Below are positions 23,865-37,148 of a stretch of DNA of 45,397 nucleotides, one piece after another (within the stretch, counting starts at the first letter, position 1; the number at the start of each line of letters is the position of its first letter). The stretch is from Gammaproteobacteria bacterium (GTDB lineage: Bacteria; Pseudomonadota; Gammaproteobacteria; JABCZS01), in NCBI GenBank assembly GCA_013289605.1, contig JABCZS010000015.1, forward strand, positions 1 to 45,397, read 5' to 3'. The notes below the pieces were generated by a model. It worked only from the letters and a program-made list of their open reading frames with translations. It searched no databases and was not told where the DNA came from. The position numbers and the translations under genes were made by a program.

Positions 23865-24407
23865 ATGAAATTACTTTTTGAAATTATAACTTTAGTCTTA
23901 TTTTTTGCAGTGTATCAAATTTATGATATTAAAGCGGCCATCGCGGTCGTCATCGTGCTTTACACCTTGATTACCGCAGCGACACTCATAAAACACCGCA
24001 CCTTAAGCAAAATGCAATTTATTTCCTTTATATTGGTCGTTATCATGGGCGGCGCAACGCTATTGTTTCAAAACGAATTATTTTTTAAATGGAAACCCAC
24101 TCTGGTGTATTGGTCGTTTGCTAGCCTTTTAATCGGCACTCAAGTATTCACTAAGAAGAATTTATTGCAACGTTTAGGCAACGGTCAAATCACCTTGCCG
24201 GATGAAATTTGGGCACGCTTAAGCGTGGTTTGGATTATTTTTCTAAGCGGTATGGGTGCGCTCAACTTATTCATCGCCTATAACTTTGATACTGATACCT
24301 GGGTTTATTTTAAAATATTTTGGTCACTCGGCTTGCTCTTTACATTTATGATGGCACAATGTATATGTTTATGGCGTTATATTTCTCCCAAAACAGGTAA
24401 TGAGTGA
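23865..24407 (+). CDS. yciB: Inner-membrane septation protein A homolog
   Basis: This 180-aa protein has five hydrophobic segments and is close to E. coli YciB/IspZ in length and sequence: LFFAVYQIYDIKAAIAVVIV, then FIKWKPT-like FFKWKPTLVYWSFA, LLQRLGNGQITLP and FNIYIAF-like LNLFIAYNFDTDTWVYFK. YciB links cell division and elongation complexes in the inner membrane and affects envelope permeability. ATG 23865 is chosen because the extra six residues before it lack a match. The stop overlaps the start of the BolA-like gene (TGATG), so the two are coupled. Confidence 0.93.
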   Translation: MKLLFEIITLVLFFAVYQIYDIKAAIAVVIVLYTLITAATLIKHRTLSKMQFISFILVVIMGGATLLFQNELFFKWKPTLVYWSFASLLIGTQVFTKKNLLQRLGNGQITLPDEIWARLSVVWIIFLSGMGALNLFIAYNFDTDTWVYFKIFWSLGLLFTFMMAQCICLWRYISPKTGNE

Positions 24408-24682
24408 TGCTACCCCGTGAAGAACTGATTGCAACTATGCGCGAACAACTCAATGCGACTTGCACGCCCACGTCTTTGACTATAATTGATGACAGTGCGC
24501 AACATATCGGACACCGTGGTCATGGCGGTGCGGGACATTTTACGGTGCAAATTGTCTCGGAGGCTTTTTCTGGCTTGTCCTTGCTGAAGCGGCACCAATT
24601 GGTTTACCAAGCGCTAAGCGCTTATATAGGTAATGATATCCATGCCCTCTCTATAGCGGCAAAAACCCCGGATGAAATGTAA
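24407..24682 (+). CDS. BolA-family protein
   Basis: This 91-aa protein has the BolA/IbaG fold pattern: MREQLNATCTPTSLTIIDDS, GHRGHGGAGHFTVQIVSEAF, and a helix-loop with RHQLVYQALSAYIGNDIHAL ending in SIAAKTPDEM. The conserved His of the loop (H in G-H-x-G-H) and the helix-turn-helix-like region suit a monothiol-glutaredoxin partner binding a [2Fe-2S] cluster, or a transcription role. It is coupled to yciB by a TGATG overlap and followed at once by the IcmD-like gene. Confidence 0.85.
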   Translation: MLPREELIATMREQLNATCTPTSLTIIDDSAQHIGHRGHGGAGHFTVQIVSEAFSGLSLLKRHQLVYQALSAYIGNDIHALSIAAKTPDEM

Positions 24683-24685
24683 GTG

Positions 24686-25108
24686 ATGATAAAAACATTA
24701 GGTTTGTTGTTCACCCTCCTAGGCCTACCTCTACTTGCCTTGGCAGATGGGAATGTCAGTTTAGGCAGCACGCAAAACACGCTCGGGGTGGCCGCGAGCA
24801 ACATCAATGAGATCATTGCGTTTGTTTATAGCATTATCGATGTCATTTTATATATAATCGCTGCGATCCTGGGGATGAGTAGCATAATGAAATATCGACT
24901 CCATCGACGCAATCCACAGCAAGTGCCACTGAGCACCCCAGTGACTGAATTAGCCATCTCACTTGTTTTTGTCATCATTGCAGCAACAGTTCAATACTCC
25001 ACCAGTTATGAAACCGTCGCTAATCCAAATTTACCGCCTGCTTACATTGCACCAGGCGCTCAACCGGCTGCGAGCAATACTTACCCGAATACCAGTTATC
25101 CTCGGTAG
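24686..25108 (+). CDS. IcmD/DotP-like Dot/Icm membrane protein
   Basis: This 140-aa protein has a cleavable or anchor-type N-terminal hydrophobic stretch (LLFTLLGLPLLALADG), then SLGSTQNTLGVAASNINEII, a hydrophobic segment to LGMSSIMKY, the basic RLHRRNPQQVPLSTPV, and a second hydrophobic segment (ELAISLVFVIIAATVQ). The K-x-x-x-H-x-x-N-P-x-Q-x-P-x-x-T-P pattern between two TM helices is typical of IcmD/DotP and its relatives in Legionella and Coxiella type IVB secretion systems. A proline-rich tail ends the protein. It sits in a yciB-bolA operon rather than an icm cluster, so it may be a paralog. GTG 24683 is an alternative start. Confidence 0.55.
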   Translation: MIKTLGLLFTLLGLPLLALADGNVSLGSTQNTLGVAASNINEIIAFVYSIIDVILYIIAAILGMSSIMKYRLHRRNPQQVPLSTPVTELAISLVFVIIAATVQYSTSYETVANPNLPPAYIAPGAQPAASNTYPNTSYPR

Positions 25109-25147
25109 AGAGAGGTTCTGGATTTGGAGCTAGCAAAGCCCATCGAT

Positions 25148-25357
25148 TTGTCACCCCGCAAAAACTGCGTCAACTGAACTTGTTAGAATTGTTGTTCTAT
25201 CACGCAGTTTTGTGCGGGGCCTGGTAACGGTTTATCTAAGTGAGTGTTTACCTTTAAGATATTCCTTTAGATAAATTGCTACCGGGCCCCGCACAAAACT
25301 GCGTGTAAGAATCGTTTTCTAGCAAGTTCAGTTGACGCAGTTTTTGCGGGGTGACAA
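25148..25357. repeat. 210-bp near-perfect palindrome (MITE-like element)
   Basis: The ends TTGTCACCCCGCAAAAACTG (25148 onward) and their reverse complement (to 25357) match perfectly over 35 bases. Inner arms CACGCAGTTTTGTGCGGGGC and GCCCCGCACAAAACTGCGTG also pair, as do GTTTATCTAA and TTTAGATAAA-like words near the centre. The whole element can fold into one long hairpin. No coding frame and no clear target duplication is visible. It fills the gap between the plus-strand IcmD-like gene and the minus-strand DUF455 gene. Confidence 0.85.
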
Positions 25358-25460
25358 CGCGGGTGTGCTTTGCAGAGTAACAATCTTGGTGTATTTTGCC
25401 GGGTGACAGTTCTGTTTCTATCAACGTATTGTAAAATGCCCTTACATGAAAGACCAGAAA

Positions 25461-26246
25461 TTACAATTCACAAAACCAAGCCAACTCTTTAGCACTAAAG
25501 CCTGCTTTTTCTCTATTTGGAATAGAAAATGGGCCTTTAATTTCACCAATAAAATGTTGTTTAAGCAAAGTAATAAAGGTGGGGAACGGATCAAGCTGGC
25601 GCGCTGTGCACAAATAATTAAACCAACGATTCCCGATGGCGACATGGCCAATTTCATCTCTAAGAATAATGGCTAGAATTTCGCTCATACGTGTATTGCC
25701 GAATTCAGCAAATTTTTGCATTAAACCCGGGGTTACATCCAATCCGCGTGCTTCTAACACCCGCGGCACTAACGCCATCCGTGCCAGCACATCATAAGAG
25801 GTCTCTTGCACCATTTCCCACAACCCATTATGCGCGGGAAAATCACCGTATTGATAACCTAAATGTTGTAAATGAGAGGAGAGTAAAGAAAAATGAAAGG
25901 CTTCTTCTGCTGCAACGCGCACCCAATCGTCATAATACGCACGCGGCATAGCAGTAAATCGACAGACCGCATCTAAGGAAAGATTAATCGCATTAAATTC
26001 AATATGTGCAATCGCGTGGATCATGGCAGCACGTCCCACTGCCAAACCAAAGCCACGCTGTTGCAATTGCCGCGCATCCACTAATTCTGGTTTTTCTGGA
26101 CGTCCTACGTCGATAGGCAAACTACAAGGACTCAGGGTCAACTCACTGTTTTGCCAAGCCGCAGCAAGCCGCGCCGTAGCGGCTAACTTTTGAGTAATAT
26201 CTCTTTCGGCTAAACACGCTGCAGCGCTATCAAATAACGACGTCAC
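25461..26246 (-). CDS. DUF455 ferritin-like domain protein
   Basis: The 261-aa protein shows the DUF455 pattern of a ferritin-like four-helix bundle with metal ligands: Glu 83 in AIAHIEFNAINLSLDA, E115-x-x-H118 in AAEEAFHFSLLSSHL, the conserved VLEARGLDVTPG, and a C-terminal E-x-x-H in ILRDEIGHVAIG. These residues could hold a di-iron centre. No enzymatic role is established for the family; it may be an oxidoreductase or an iron-binding stress protein. It begins 2 bases after serS ends, so it is the last gene of the rarA-protease-serS operon. Confidence 0.82.
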   Translation of the reverse strand: MTSLFDSAAACLAERDITQKLAATARLAAAWQNSELTLSPCSLPIDVGRPEKPELVDARQLQQRGFGLAVGRAAMIHAIAHIEFNAINLSLDAVCRFTAMPRAYYDDWVRVAAEEAFHFSLLSSHLQHLGYQYGDFPAHNGLWEMVQETSYDVLARMALVPRVLEARGLDVTPGLMQKFAEFGNTRMSEILAIILRDEIGHVAIGNRWFNYLCTARQLDPFPTFITLLKQHFIGEIKGPFSIPNREKAGFSAKELAWFCEL

Positions 26247-26248
26247 AC

Positions 26249-29237
<2,989 letters not shown>

Positions 29238-29338
29238 TAAAGTGCATATTTTAACATAAAAATTAGCGGGCTTAGTATTGATAAATGCTAAGTTAAGCAG
29301 TATATTTAAGTTAGTACGTTTTATTTTGAGTATTTGAT

Positions 29339-29803
29339 ATGGCTGATCCTACGACACTTGCTAACCTGAATGCCGCGCAACAAGCGCTTGAAAAGCTAGG
29401 CTTAGAGCAGGCCGTGAATAAACTCAAGACTATGGATGAGAATCGGGTGTTGTCATTAGCGATACGCAGTGCCCCGGGTGGCTTTGTCCAGGAAGCTACG
29501 GGTCGATTAATCGATAACGGCAGTATTGAAAAAACCGCACTGATTGATGTCATGAAAAGTCAGTCCACTGCGACCAAATATCCCACTGTGCACTACTGGG
29601 AAAGCCAGCAACAAATTCAAGATGCAGCGCTACGGCAAGCGATCGAGTCTCCTACTCCCGATGCGATGGAAGGAATTAACGAGCTGGATAAAATGCTTGC
29701 AGCCGTTGCAGCAGAAGAAGCCGCTAAAGAATTGGAGAGATCCAAAAAACCAGACCGGGGCGAAATTCATATCATTGCTCCTAGCCTAAGAAAAGATAAG
29801 TAA
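29339..29803 (+). CDS. Unknown helical protein
   Basis: I do not recognise this 154-aa protein. It is almost wholly helical and hydrophilic, with Ala/Leu-rich N-terminal helices (TLANLNAAQQALEKLGLEQA), a middle part with PGGFVQEATGRLIDNGS, an Ala/Glu-rich helix (MLAAVAAEEAAKELERSKK) and a basic C-terminus (PSLRKDK). There is no signal peptide or TM segment. It is divergent from rarA, and repeat elements and a broken ankyrin-like gene follow. A secreted effector is conceivable in a Dot/Icm organism, but nothing in the sequence proves it. Confidence 0.55.
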   Translation: MADPTTLANLNAAQQALEKLGLEQAVNKLKTMDENRVLSLAIRSAPGGFVQEATGRLIDNGSIEKTALIDVMKSQSTATKYPTVHYWESQQQIQDAALRQAIESPTPDAMEGINELDKMLAAVAAEEAAKELERSKKPDRGEIHIIAPSLRKDK

Positions 29804-29855
29804 AACTTCCACTAGACTCGGCACTGAAGTAAAAGGGGCGTTCAGCGATAGGCTT

Positions 29856-29882
29856 GTGCCCCCTTTGTAAACTGAGGGATCC
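29856..29882. repeat. Degenerate copy of the CCCCCTTTACAAAGGGGG family
   Basis: TGCCCCCTTTGTAAACTGAG followed by GGATCCCC keeps the family core but lacks the paired right arm. The upstream words CGGCACTGAAGTAAA recur before the copy at 33896. Confidence 0.4.
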
Positions 29883-29955
29883 CCACGAATTTTAGCTTTA
29901 AGGCCTTAAATGCAGGGTAATTTACAAAAATAAGTAAATATTGGGTTAATTTATT

Positions 29956-30294
29956 CCTGGGTGACCCACTGCGTCATCCCGTGCGTAAGCCGCCATCATA
30001 GATGATAGAAGCACTTCACTCTCGCGGCTTATGCACGGGATCCAGGCGGAAATAGTTACGTAAGATAATTCTAAGTTTTCATGTCTTGGCGGGTATGATA
30101 ATAGTATTTTTTCTAGGGTTAAGCGTAACTTAATAAAACGTTCTGTAGCTAATAGTTTAAAATAGGAGAAATCGATAAAGATGCACGTAAGAAATATCTC
30201 TAACCTGGATCCCGTGCATAAGCCGCGAGAGTGAAGTGCTTCTATCACCTATGATGGCGGCTTACGCACGGGATGACGCAGTGGGGCACCCAGG
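29956..30294. repeat. 339-bp element with about 90-bp inverted ends
   Basis: The left end (29956 to about 30048) starts CCTGGGTG and ends GCACGGGATCCAGG. Its reverse complement returns at about 30206-30294. Both arms are also internally palindromic around CCCGTGCGTAAGCCGC and GCGGCTTATGCACGGG, so each can fold alone. The central 155 bases are AT-rich and non-coding. It resembles a MITE or a composite of two repeat units. Its right edge adjoins a gene remnant whose 5' end is missing. Confidence 0.8.
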
Positions 30295-30326
30295 GAGTAG
30301 AACTAGCCGCCAAGGGTTGATATTGA

Positions 30327-30722
30327 GCATATGGTACGGGCTTATATCTGAAACCGGTTAATGTTCCTGAAAAAATATTAACGGTTTCACCCGAAGGCAG
30401 TCCCTTACAAAAAGCATGTGAAAAAGACTGCAAAGAAATTATTGAACTCCTAATCAACCATCCGACTTTCACGCTAAGCGCCACAGAGTTTGTCCAACTT
30501 TTACCTAGAATTTATCGTTTTAGTATTAATAATGAAATTAATAATGAAATTTTTTCATTATTATTAGCAAGCGTTCCTCCATTATCACCCGCGGATCGCA
30601 CACCCTATCGCGAGACCCAAGAATTTTTGCAGAAAAAACTTGAAGAAAATGGGAGTACTCAAGCCAGTGGAAATCAGGGTATAGGAAATGAAAAGGGAAG
30701 GGAATTACTCGCTTTAAATTAA
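30327..30722 (+). pseudogene. C-terminal remnant of an ankyrin-like protein
   Basis: This frame is open for about 130 codons but has no usable start codon. It encodes an ankyrin-like stretch (SPLQKACEKDCKEIIELLIN followed by HPTF), then TEFVQLLPRIYRF, a short INNEINNE duplication, and a polar tail ending in RELLALN. The 5' end is lost near the adjoining inverted-repeat element (ends 30294). Ankyrin-repeat proteins are frequent type IV effectors in Legionellales, so this may be a dead effector gene. Confidence 0.55.
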
Positions 30723-30801
30723 AATCGATTTCAGAATTGCGAGTGTATGGCAGCGAAGTAAAGCGCGCAAATCCTTAGGAAAGGGTAATGGTGCTATACC
30801 C

Positions 30802-31416
30802 CTACTCACTAATCACTTCCACCCCCTTAGGTGGAATAAATTTAAAATGATTCTGTGCTAATTTAGGATTGGTTTTAATATTAGAGAAACGAATATCCGT
30901 GCGCTGGCCTAAGTTGTCATAAATTTTCATTTCCTTAATGGTATTATTTATAAAACCTAAGACGACTTTATCCACCAAACCTTCTTGATCGCGTGATTTA
31001 AGCGTATACCACTGTCCGGGCTCATCGGTCGCTAAACGCGTGACTGTAAAAAATTGCTTGATTGATTCTACTTTTCCGGCGAGTAACAATGCAGGCGTTT
31101 CATCCAAGCGTTGGCTCACGGGCTGAATGATCACTTGTTTGAGATCCACATCATACACCCACAAGGTTTTACCATCAGATACCAGGGTTTGCTTATCTGG
31201 TGCAGTAATTTTCCAAATAAATTTTCCTGGGCGCTCTAAGGTCATCTCGCCTTCTGTAAGTTGATTACCAAATTGCTCGCTGCGGGTGGATTGTACAAAA
31301 TCCGCTTGAAACGCATGGGTTTGTGAGAGTTGTTTATCTAAGGCCACCGCGGCATCTTGGGCAAAACCACAAAAACTGAAACTCAAAAGCCCTATCGCCA
31401 TTATTATTTTATACAT
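30802..31416 (-). CDS. lolA: Outer-membrane lipoprotein carrier protein
   Basis: LolA is the periplasmic chaperone that carries lipoproteins from LolCDE to LolB. The 204-aa precursor has a signal peptide ending near CGFAQ, then the LolA body: THAFQADFVQSTRSEQFG, GEMTLERPGKFIWKITAPDK, and TLWVYDVDLKQVIIQPVSQR. The gene begins 12 bases after ftsK, the same order as in E. coli, in one operon. Confidence 0.94.
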   Translation of the reverse strand: MYKIIMAIGLLSFSFCGFAQDAAVALDKQLSQTHAFQADFVQSTRSEQFGNQLTEGEMTLERPGKFIWKITAPDKQTLVSDGKTLWVYDVDLKQVIIQPVSQRLDETPALLLAGKVESIKQFFTVTRLATDEPGQWYTLKSRDQEGLVDKVVLGFINNTIKEMKIYDNLGQRTDIRFSNIKTNPKLAQNHFKFIPPKGVEVISE

Positions 31417-31427
31417 AATCTCTCACT

Positions 31428-33764
31428 TTAAGCTTGTTTTTGAATTAATACTTCGCGCGTGCCATTGGATTGTACCGGAGATACAATGCCTGCAGTTTCC
31501 ATTTGTTCAACTAAGCGCGCTGCACGATTATAACCGATCCGCAAACGCCGCTGGATGCTAGAAATAGACGCACGTCGACTTTCTATCACGATTTGCACCG
31601 CTTGATCATAAAGACTGTCTTTATCATCATCTTCTTCATCTTCCATATCTAAAGTAGAAAATGTACTCAGGCCGCCGTCGGTATGCCCGGCCAAAATATC
31701 GTCTTGATATTCTGGCGCGCCGCGTAGTTTCCAATCGTGTGCCACGGCATGGACTTCTTGATCGCTCACAAACGCACCGTGTACCCGCATCGGTAACCCC
31801 GCGCCCACGGGGAGATACAACATATCCCCGCGACCCAGTAATTGTTCTGCCCCTTGCTGATCTAAAATCGTGCGTGAATCGATGCGAGAGGCCACTTGAA
31901 ATGCAATCCGGGCCGGCACGTTGGCTTTAATTAAACCGGTGATCACATCAACTGAGGGTCGCTGTGTCGCCAAAATTAAATGGATCCCGGCGGCACGGGC
32001 TTTTTGGGCAATCCGCGCAATGAGTTCTTCTACTTTTTTACCGACCACCATAATCATGTCGGCAAATTCATCGACCACCACGACGATATACGGCAGACGC
32101 GTTAATTCAGGCGCTTCACTTAAACTTTCTTCTGGCCATAGGGGATCAAGAATAGGCGTTTTATTTTTGATGGCATCCAGTACTTTGCGGTTATACCCGG
32201 TTAAATTACGCACGCCTAAGGCGGCCATTAAACGATAACGCTTTTCCATTTCTGCCACACACCAGCGCAAGGCATTAGAAGCTTCTTTCATGTCGGTCAC
32301 AACCGGCGTTAATAAATGCGGGATCCCATCGTACACCGAGAGCTCTAACATTTTAGGATCGATCATAATAAAGCGCACATCTTCAGGCCCTGCTTTAAAC
32401 AGCATGCTGATCAGCATGGCGTTTAAGCCTACGGATTTACCGGCGCCTGTCGTCCCGGCCACTAAAAGATGCGGCATTTTTCCTAAATCCACCACGACCG
32501 GATGTCCGGCAATGTCTTTACCCAACGCTAAACTTAAGGGTGAGTCTGATTTTTCATACACTTGTGAGCTTAAGACTTCGCTTAAAGAGACGGTTTGCCG
32601 GTGGACATTGGGCAACTCTAACCCGATCACTGATTTGCCAGGAATAATTTCAACCACACGCACACTCACCATCGAGAGCGAGCGTGCGATATCTCTTGCC
32701 AAACCGGTAATTTTGCTCGCTTTAATGCCCGGGGCCAGTTCCAATTCAAAACGCGTGATGACGGGTCCAGGATGAACCGCAACCACTTTGGCGATGACAC
32801 TAAAATTGGCTAAAGTCTCTTCAACTTGTTTGGAGAGATTTTCTAACATTTGTGGGGTGTAGGTTTCAATGCTTTCTTCTTGGGGTGGATCTAATAACGT
32901 CAGTGAGGGCAGTAAGCCTTCACTGTCAAACAAGGGTATTTGCTGTGTAGTGCGTTTGGCTTTTTTGATGACGGGTGGAGCGCTTATTACCACCGGCTTA
33001 ATAGGCGCAGGCTGTGACAGTGACTCGAGTCGCTCTGGGGTCCGCTCTGATTCAGGGGAGAATATAGCCGCCGCAATCTTAGGTTTAATCGTAGTTTGCA
33101 CCCAACGATCGGCGCGATAATCACGATACTTATTCCAAAAATAAGAGGCGCCTAGCTGCAGCTTTTGTCCCATGACGTGACTCATGCGCGCAATCCGTTG
33201 CCCGAGTAGAGTTAATAGGGCTAGCCAAGAGATGCCGGTGGCAAAAGTCACCCCGCTTAAAAATGCGGCCAGCAAAATTAAACTGCTACCCTCATGATTT
33301 AATACCCGCACTAAGCGTGCACTCACGGCCTGTCCTAAAATGCCGCCCGGTCCGTCGGGCAAGATACTCCATTGCACAAAATAAAGCTCTGCCAGCGCAC
33401 AGCCTGCAATCATCGCGGTTAAAAACCCGACGCCACGTAAGACTAATAAATGAGAACCGGGAGTCATCGCGAGATTACGTTGTTTAAATAATGCAAACGC
33501 CCATAGCGCAATTATTAACGGGAAAAAATAGGCAATCACACCAAACAAATAAAATGACAGCGCCGCATAGCCTGCGCCTAAATGCCCTGCGGTATTCAAG
33601 GCACTTGCCGTATTGCCGATAGGATGAGGTTCGTAACTTAATAATGAAACAAATAATAATAATGATAACGCCAGCAGCACTATCATCCAGCCTTCACGCA
33701 AACGCTGTTGCATTTGAAAAAACCACGGCGGTGGATTATTTTTTTTGTGTTTTGAGCGAGCCAT
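31428..33764 (-). CDS. ftsK: DNA translocase FtsK
   Basis: FtsK is anchored at the septum and pumps chromosome dimers to the dif site for XerCD. The 778-aa protein has four N-terminal TM segments (about 25-190), a short linker (190-290) rather than the long Pro/Gln-rich linker of E. coli FtsK, the RecA-like motor with Walker A GTTGAGKS (about 434-442) and Walker [12 protein letters not shown], and the C-terminal gamma winged helix (about 700-775; [20 protein letters not shown]). Start ATG follows AAGGATG. lolA is downstream. In E. coli the gene is 1329 aa, so this is the compact type. Confidence 0.97.
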   Translation of the reverse strand: MARSKHKKNNPPPWFFQMQQRLREGWMIVLLALSLLLFVSLLSYEPHPIGNTASALNTAGHLGAGYAALSFYLFGVIAYFFPLIIALWAFALFKQRNLAMTPGSHLLVLRGVGFLTAMIAGCALAELYFVQWSILPDGPGGILGQAVSARLVRVLNHEGSSLILLAAFLSGVTFATGISWLALLTLLGQRIARMSHVMGQKLQLGASYFWNKYRDYRADRWVQTTIKPKIAAAIFSPESERTPERLESLSQPAPIKPVVISAPPVIKKAKRTTQQIPLFDSEGLLPSLTLLDPPQEESIETYTPQMLENLSKQVEETLANFSVIAKVVAVHPGPVITRFELELAPGIKASKITGLARDIARSLSMVSVRVVEIIPGKSVIGLELPNVHRQTVSLSEVLSSQVYEKSDSPLSLALGKDIAGHPVVVDLGKMPHLLVAGTTGAGKSVGLNAMLISMLFKAGPEDVRFIMIDPKMLELSVYDGIPHLLTPVVTDMKEASNALRWCVAEMEKRYRLMAALGVRNLTGYNRKVLDAIKNKTPILDPLWPEESLSEAPELTRLPYIVVVVDEFADMIMVVGKKVEELIARIAQKARAAGIHLILATQRPSVDVITGLIKANVPARIAFQVASRIDSRTILDQQGAEQLLGRGDMLYLPVGAGLPMRVHGAFVSDQEVHAVAHDWKLRGAPEYQDDILAGHTDGGLSTFSTLDMEDEEDDDKDSLYDQAVQIVIESRRASISSIQRRLRIGYNRAARLVEQMETAGIVSPVQSNGTREVLIQKQA

Positions 33765-33895
33765 GCGACATCCTTATGCATGAGGAATTTATTACTTAGT
33801 ATATACCCAGTTAAAGAATTCGGCACCGAAGTAAATAGAGGCCGAGGATGGATGAACTTTGCACCGAAGTAAAGCGAGTCGGACGCTTCGTCCGG

Positions 33896-34017
33896 TTGCC
33901 CCCTTTGTAAAGGGGGCCGACGCTTCGTCGGGGGGATTTTTAGATGCTTGGCGTACATCAGACATTGCTAAAATCCCCCCGGACGAAGCGTCCGACCCCC
34001 TTTACAAAGGGGGCAAG
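33896..34017. repeat. CCCCCTTTACAAAGGGGG-family element, inverted pair
   Basis: The left half (33896-33940) and the right half (33970-34017) are inverted copies. Each carries the core CCCCCTTTACAAAGGGGG (or its reverse complement) and a second palindrome (GGACGAAGCGTCCG on the right, CGACGCTTCGTCG on the left), with AAAATCCCCCC at the inner edge. About 29 bases separate them. It lies between ftsK and the subtilase gene, both on the minus strand, and could act as a transcription barrier. Extra copies of GCACCGAAGTAAA precede it. Confidence 0.75.
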
Positions 34018-34054
34018 TCTATCGCTACCGCCCTTTTATAATAGAGGCGGCGAA

Positions 34055-35914
34055 TTACAAACTCACCTTGCCGCTAGCCACTAAAGCAAAGGGTTCTTTT
34101 GCTGCACCGTCTATCATCACTCTATCTGGAAGCTTAACCTTGATGATCACGGGTATGGGCTTTGATTCTGTTAATGCAAAAGTGTGTTCGGGCACATAAG
34201 CCACTTGATGTACGCTGTCTATGGTACTGTGATCTGCATCCAACAATTTACCCGTTTTGGCATGATAAATTTCCAAATAAATCGGCGTTAATTCCCATTC
34301 GGCATCATTATGATGGTAACCTACACGCCGCTCATGCACCAAGGTCACTTTATCGCCGACCGCCATTACCGTATGAAAAATCCGGGTCCGATTACCCTTG
34401 CTTAAGGTACTTAATACGATATTATTGCGCTCATCAAAGGCGGTTTGCATATTGATATACCCCCAACCGTAAGTGCGGTCCCAATGCGAGCCGAGTACCT
34501 GTTTATGTCCACATAAGGGCTCATCACTGACACACGGATACTTGGGATCATCAGGAGTGGGTTGATTATTATCCGTCCAAGCATCCGCACTATTGATGAG
34601 TAATGCTTTAATGGCCATGGCCTCCCGAATTCCTGCCTCCTGCGCAAGTAATACCGCACCGGTGACATGGGGCGCCGCCGCACTCGTGCCGCCCATTAAC
34701 CGTGTTTCTGAACTAGGATCGTAGGCTTCGCTCGAAGAATAAGGCGAAAAATAGGGATTTTCGGCCACTGCATACCTATTCTCATCGGGGGCACAGGTAC
34801 GCGTATCGTGTCCAGGTGCAGCTAAATCAGGTTTTTTGCGACCAATTTTTGTAGGTCCACGACTAGAGGAATAACGGGCACTGTGTAGCGAGCGATCGGG
34901 TGTTTTATATTCCCCACTCCCAGTTTCTATTACTGCATTGATATTGGCAACCGTTAAGGCATTATAATTTTCAGCAGGGATGGTCAGCGTGGAGACATAA
35001 TATTCATCATGGCTCGGCTGTTGCGGCGCTATCCAGCCATTATTACCCGCGGATTTGACCCATAAAATATTATAGTCCTGCACGATATGATCGACGACCT
35101 TCGCCATACTCGACCACTCTTGTGTGCCCACAGCCGCGGCATTGCCATGACCAAAACTATAATTAATGACGCTAGGCAAGCTAGCATTGCGCAGCAACAT
35201 CCAATCTAAACTTTCATAAGTGAGTTGTTGGGCATGAAAATCATCGCCTTCACTCATCACATCCCCTGCCATCGCGACTAAATAATCTTTCACGCCAAAT
35301 GCGATACCCGGACGCGACTCTAAATTACCGCCAATAATGCACGCCACCCCAGTGCCATGGGGCGTACGCACGCCGTTAACATAATTGTAATATGTGGAAT
35401 CAGGCTCCTTACGTACGGTTATCATTTTCTTTCGCAGCCCAGGATGTTCAAGGGCAACACCACTGTCAAGTAAACCGACTACCCCTTTTTTCCCGGTATA
35501 ACCGTGTTGCCACCAATTGCTGATATTAGGATATACATAGGACGGTTTTAATAATAGGGCGGCGGTACTGATTTCTAATTCTTCACTGCCCCCGAGGGCC
35601 AAAGTAATTTCCGCAATGGCGGGATCCTGTTGCAAAGCCAAGATTAAATTCTTCTGCGCCGGCAGTTGTGCAACAATGAGATTCATGACTTGTAAGGCAT
35701 ACCCAAGTCCACCCGCGTCTTTAATTTCTTGCAACAGACGCGCAGCCTCAGCATTCTTTGCGCCGGCACTGCCTTTCAGCAAAATTTCCACATTCACCTG
35801 CGGCACAAATTCAGCGTCTTTCTCAACGAGTTGTGACATCAGCCGCGGATCAAGGGTTGCGGCCATTGCAGTCAGAGTGAAGAAATTCAAAGATAAAACC
35901 AATAATGTGCGCAT
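34055..35914 (-). CDS. Secreted subtilisin-family serine protease
   Basis: The 619-aa protein has a signal peptide (RTLLVLSLNFFTLTAMAA), a region of about 100 residues that may be an inhibitory propeptide, and an S8 catalytic domain with Asp 150 in GLLDSGVALEHPGL, His 186 in TPHGTGVACIIGG, the oxyanion Asn 291 in KSAGNNGW, and Ser 411 in GGTSAAAPHVTGA. All four active-site residues are present. A C-terminal beta-type domain (about 500-619) follows. No autotransporter or sorting motif was seen, so it is probably periplasmic or exported by the type II route. Divergent from trxB. Confidence 0.9.
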   Translation of the reverse strand: MRTLLVLSLNFFTLTAMAATLDPRLMSQLVEKDAEFVPQVNVEILLKGSAGAKNAEAARLLQEIKDAGGLGYALQVMNLIVAQLPAQKNLILALQQDPAIAEITLALGGSEELEISTAALLLKPSYVYPNISNWWQHGYTGKKGVVGLLDSGVALEHPGLRKKMITVRKEPDSTYYNYVNGVRTPHGTGVACIIGGNLESRPGIAFGVKDYLVAMAGDVMSEGDDFHAQQLTYESLDWMLLRNASLPSVINYSFGHGNAAAVGTQEWSSMAKVVDHIVQDYNILWVKSAGNNGWIAPQQPSHDEYYVSTLTIPAENYNALTVANINAVIETGSGEYKTPDRSLHSARYSSSRGPTKIGRKKPDLAAPGHDTRTCAPDENRYAVAENPYFSPYSSSEAYDPSSETRLMGGTSAAAPHVTGAVLLAQEAGIREAMAIKALLINSADAWTDNNQPTPDDPKYPCVSDEPLCGHKQVLGSHWDRTYGWGYINMQTAFDERNNIVLSTLSKGNRTRIFHTVMAVGDKVTLVHERRVGYHHNDAEWELTPIYLEIYHAKTGKLLDADHSTIDSVHQVAYVPEHTFALTESKPIPVIIKVKLPDRVMIDGAAKEPFALVASGKVSL

Positions 35915-35950
35915 AAAACCTCATAGCTTCTTATTTAAAAAACGGTATAA

Positions 35951-36946
<996 letters not shown>

Positions 36947-36977
36947 AGGTAAAGATCTAACCCATATTAAAGATCTC

Positions 36978-37148
36978 AAAATCCCCCCGGCCGCTGCGGC
37001 CGGCCCCCTTTACAAAGGGGGCAAGTCCTTCTCTACTCTCCTTTACAAAGGGGGCAAGTCCTTCTCTGCTCTCCTTTACAAAAGCCATGTTCACCGAAAG
37101 CTTGCCCCCTTTGTAAAGGGGGCCGGCCGCTCAAGACGGGGGGATTTT
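36978..37148. repeat. CCCCCTTTACAAAGGGGG-family element with internal tandem duplication
   Basis: The left half (36978-37025) runs AAAATCCCCCC, palindrome CCGGCCGCTGCGGCCGG-like, core. The right half (37101-37148) is its inverted copy ending GGGGGGATTTT. Between them a 33-bp unit (CTTTACAAAGGGGGCAAG plus TCCTTCTCTACTCTC) is repeated at 37008-37040 and 37041-37073, with a third partial copy. It fills most of the gap between trxB and infA. Confidence 0.78.
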
